Part shown: positions 62,367 through 64,000 of the stretch, in pieces
Layout: every line of letters begins with the position of its first letter
How positions within the stretch are numbered: position 1 is the stretch's first letter
NCBI RefSeq assembly: GCF_002214525.1
Contig: NZ_CP015104.1
Location: 930,001-994,000 of the forward strand
Reading direction: 5' to 3'
Length of the DNA: 64,000 bases
Source of the DNA: Thermococcus sp. P6
GTDB taxonomy: Archaea > Methanobacteriota_B > Thermococci > Thermococcales > Thermococcaceae
Notes under the pieces: generated by a model
What the model saw: the letters and a program-made list of their open reading frames with translations, nothing else
Databases searched by the model: none
Told to the model about the DNA's origin: nothing
Program-made: the position numbers and the translations under genes

Positions 62367-63511
62367 GGTATCCTTTTCCGGTTGGGAAATCGGACTTCAT
62401 TCAGGGTGATGAGGCCATAGCAAGGGCCGCCATTCTGGCCGGCTGCAGGTTCTACGCGGGCTACCCGATAACGCCCGCAAGCGAGATATTCGAGGCCATG
62501 GCACTCTACATGCCTCTCGTTGATGGTGTAAGCATACAGATGGAGGATGAGATAGGGAGCATAGCGGCGGTGATAGGCGCCTCTTGGACGGGAGCAAAGG
62601 CTATGACGGCAACGAGCGGACCGGGCTTCAGTCTTATGCAGGAGAACCTCGGCTACGCGGTCATGACCGAAACGCCGCTCGTTCTCGTTGACGTTCAGCG
62701 CGGCGGTCCCTCGACGGGCCAGCCGACTCTGGCCTCTCAGGGGGACATTATGCAGGCCATCTGGGGAACCCACGGGGATCACTCCCTTATAGTTCTGAGC
62801 CCGTCGACCGTTCAGGAGGCCTTTGACTTCACGATAAGGGCATTCAATCTGGCCGAGAAGTACAGAACTCCCGTTGTTCTCCTCGCCGATGCGGAGATAG
62901 CCCACATGCGCGAGCGCGTTTACATCCCGGAGCCCTCCGAGATAGAGATCGTTAACCGCAGGCTTCCCGCGGGTGAGGAGGATGCCAGGCTTCCCTTCGG
63001 GGACCCCTACGGCGACGGCGTTCCACCCATGCCGATTTTCGGAAAGGGCTACAGGACCTACGTCACGGGTTTAACCCACGACGAGAGGGGAAGGCCCAGA
63101 ACGGTGGAGGCTGAAGTCCACGAGAGGCTCATCAGGAGGATAATCGGAAAGCTGGAGCGCAACAGGAAGGCCATATTCTCCTACGATGAGTTCATGCTCG
63201 AGGATGCGGACGTGGCGATAGTGAGCACGGGAATAGTCTCGCGCTCCGTCCTCAGGGCGGTTAAGGTTCTCAGGGAGAGGGGAGTTAAGGCCGGGATGCT
63301 CAAGCTCAACACCATATGGCCCTTCGACTTCGAGATGATCGAGGAGCTCGCGGAGAGGGTCGAGAGGATATACGTCCCCGAGATGAACCTCGGCCAGCTC
63401 TACCACCTCGTCAGGGAGGGGGCGAACGGAAAGGCCGGCGTTGAGCCCATACCAAAGATCGGCGGTGAGGTTCACACCCCGATGGAGATAGTTGAGAGGG
63501 TGGTGGGATGA
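62363..63511 (+). CDS. 2-oxoacid:ferredoxin oxidoreductase alpha subunit (second set)
   Basis: This 382-residue paralogue of the first alpha has the same motif order (AGCRFYAGYPITPASEIFEAM, MEDEIGSIAAVIGASWTG, LVDVQRGGPSTGQPTLASQGD, VPEMNLGQLYHLVRE). Its substrate-facing regions differ, so it likely uses another 2-oxoacid; in Pyrococcus furiosus I recall a comparable second set without a firm substrate. It overlaps the gamma and second beta genes. Confidence 0.92.
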   Translation: MRYPFPVGKSDFIQGDEAIARAAILAGCRFYAGYPITPASEIFEAMALYMPLVDGVSIQMEDEIGSIAAVIGASWTGAKAMTATSGPGFSLMQENLGYAVMTETPLVLVDVQRGGPSTGQPTLASQGDIMQAIWGTHGDHSLIVLSPSTVQEAFDFTIRAFNLAEKYRTPVVLLADAEIAHMRERVYIPEPSEIEIVNRRLPAGEEDARLPFGDPYGDGVPPMPIFGKGYRTYVTGLTHDERGRPRTVEAEVHERLIRRIIGKLERNRKAIFSYDEFMLEDADVAIVSTGIVSRSVLRAVKVLRERGVKAGMLKLNTIWPFDFEMIEELAERVERIYVPEMNLGQLYHLVREGANGKAGVEPIPKIGGEVHTPMEIVERVVG

Positions 63512-64000
63512 TGCACCTTAAGTCCGCTTACGAGATTCGCGATAAGTACCTGAGGAAGGACATGCTCCCGACGATATTCTGTCCGGGCTGCGGGATAGGT
63601 TCGGCCTTACAGTACACCCTTCGGGCGATAGACGATCTCAATCTGGATCCGGATAGCATGGTCTGGGTCAGCGGAATCGGCTGCAGTTCCCGGGTTCCCG
63701 GCTTCGTGAACTTCGACGGCCTCCACACGACCCACGGAAGGGCACTGGCCTTTGCAACCGGCATAAAGCTCGCAAATCCCGATCTCAAGGTTATAGCCTT
63801 CATGGGCGACGGCGACGCCGCGGCCATCGGCGGAAACCACCTGATTCACGCCATCAGGAGGAACCTCGACGTTACGGTTATCCTCATCAACAACTTCACC
63901 TACGGGATGACCGGCGGGCAGGTGGCTCCAACCACCCCGAAGGGCCTCCGCGGAACCACCGCTCCCTACGGGCAGTTCGAAAACCCCTTTGACATAGCCG
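63508..64000 (+). CDS. 2-oxoacid:ferredoxin oxidoreductase beta subunit (second set), partial
   Basis: The first 164 codons of a second beta subunit are present before the window ends. FCPGCGIGSALQYTL, SGIGCSSR, THGRALAFATGIKL, MGDGDAAAIGGNH and NNFTYGMTGGQVAPTTPKG show the TPP site. It starts at ATG 63508 overlapping the alpha stop, or at ATG 63511. Confidence 0.93.
   Translation, partial: MMHLKSAYEIRDKYLRKDMLPTIFCPGCGIGSALQYTLRAIDDLNLDPDSMVWVSGIGCSSRVPGFVNFDGLHTTHGRALAFATGIKLANPDLKVIAFMGDGDAAAIGGNHLIHAIRRNLDVTVILINNFTYGMTGGQVAPTTPKGLRGTTAPYGQFENPFDIA

Noticed and set aside
60432-63033. Repeated alpha-subunit DNA as a mobile element
   Set aside because: The repeats are in-frame parts of paralogous enzyme genes with no terminal repeats or transposase.

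Overview
The window is a hyperthermophilic archaeal chromosome, almost certainly a Thermococcus-type Thermococcales. Supporting signs are the gene set (archaeal Pelota, LSm-L37e pair, archaeosine TgtA and RaSEA, ADP-dependent serine kinase SerK, tandem 2-oxoacid:ferredoxin oxidoreductases, type II GAPDH, DacZ), GGTGGT/GGTGAT ribosome binding sites 4-7 bases before most starts, TATA boxes about 25-30 bases before genes, and very tight packing with ATGA overlaps. The DNA is GC-rich by eye except for a clearly AT-rich block at about 53.3-56.1 kb.

Layout. 0-3.4 kb: UbiX-Lrp-CYTH operon, divergent from the c-di-AMP synthase dacZ, then a frameshifted sugar-nucleotidyltransferase. 3.4-6.1 kb: iron-uptake operon feoA-feoB-feoC-like, with two DtxR-type operators flanking its TATA box. 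6.1-14.5 kb: a PP-loop ATPase paired with a PurM/HypE-like protein, Pelota, prolidase, a HAD phosphatase, Trm1, an erythrin-Vit1 iron exporter and a MATE pump. 14.5-23.1 kb: L37e/LSm, a secreted pullulan hydrolase with a glycolytic-regulator site, glyS and two small genes, GAPDH with an upstream glycolytic-regulator site, a CinA-like protein and an eIF2B-like protein. 23.1-33.2 kb: a large secreted protein, a cobalamin adenosyltransferase, a four-gene ArsR-membrane-DUF4097-MFS operon, an AEC transporter, an M42 peptidase, a HAD protein, SerK and tRNA-Val. 33.2-47 kb: TgtA, a processive glycosyltransferase, Lhr helicase, a KaiC-like ATPase, prolyl oligopeptidase, thiD/thiE, a CPBP protease, FKBP and CysS.

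47-53.3 kb: a phosphoribosyltransferase, an orphan ZnuA-like binding protein and a complete BMP-type nucleoside ABC transporter. 53.3-56.1 kb: an AT-rich island with a 24-residue small ORF, an unknown secreted protein, and small membrane proteins, one apparently split by a frameshift at an A6 run. 56.1-64 kb: a hypothetical gene, FtsY, SurE, RaSEA and a long kor operon (delta-alpha-beta-gamma, then a second alpha-beta cut by the window end).

Functional threads: iron homeostasis (Feo import under DtxR-like control, MbfA-like export), sugar metabolism under the Thermococcales glycolytic regulator (pullulanase and GAPDH carry the motif on opposite sides of TATA), archaeosine tRNA modification (tgtA and RaSEA), peptide and 2-oxoacid catabolism (prolidase, M42, prolyl oligopeptidase, Kor), nucleoside salvage (BMP transporter, phosphoribosyltransferase, SurE) and thiamine synthesis (ThiD, ThiE). 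I found no CRISPR array, insertion sequence or rRNA. The least explained parts are the AT-rich island, the ArsR-headed membrane operon and the PP-loop/PurM-like pair.
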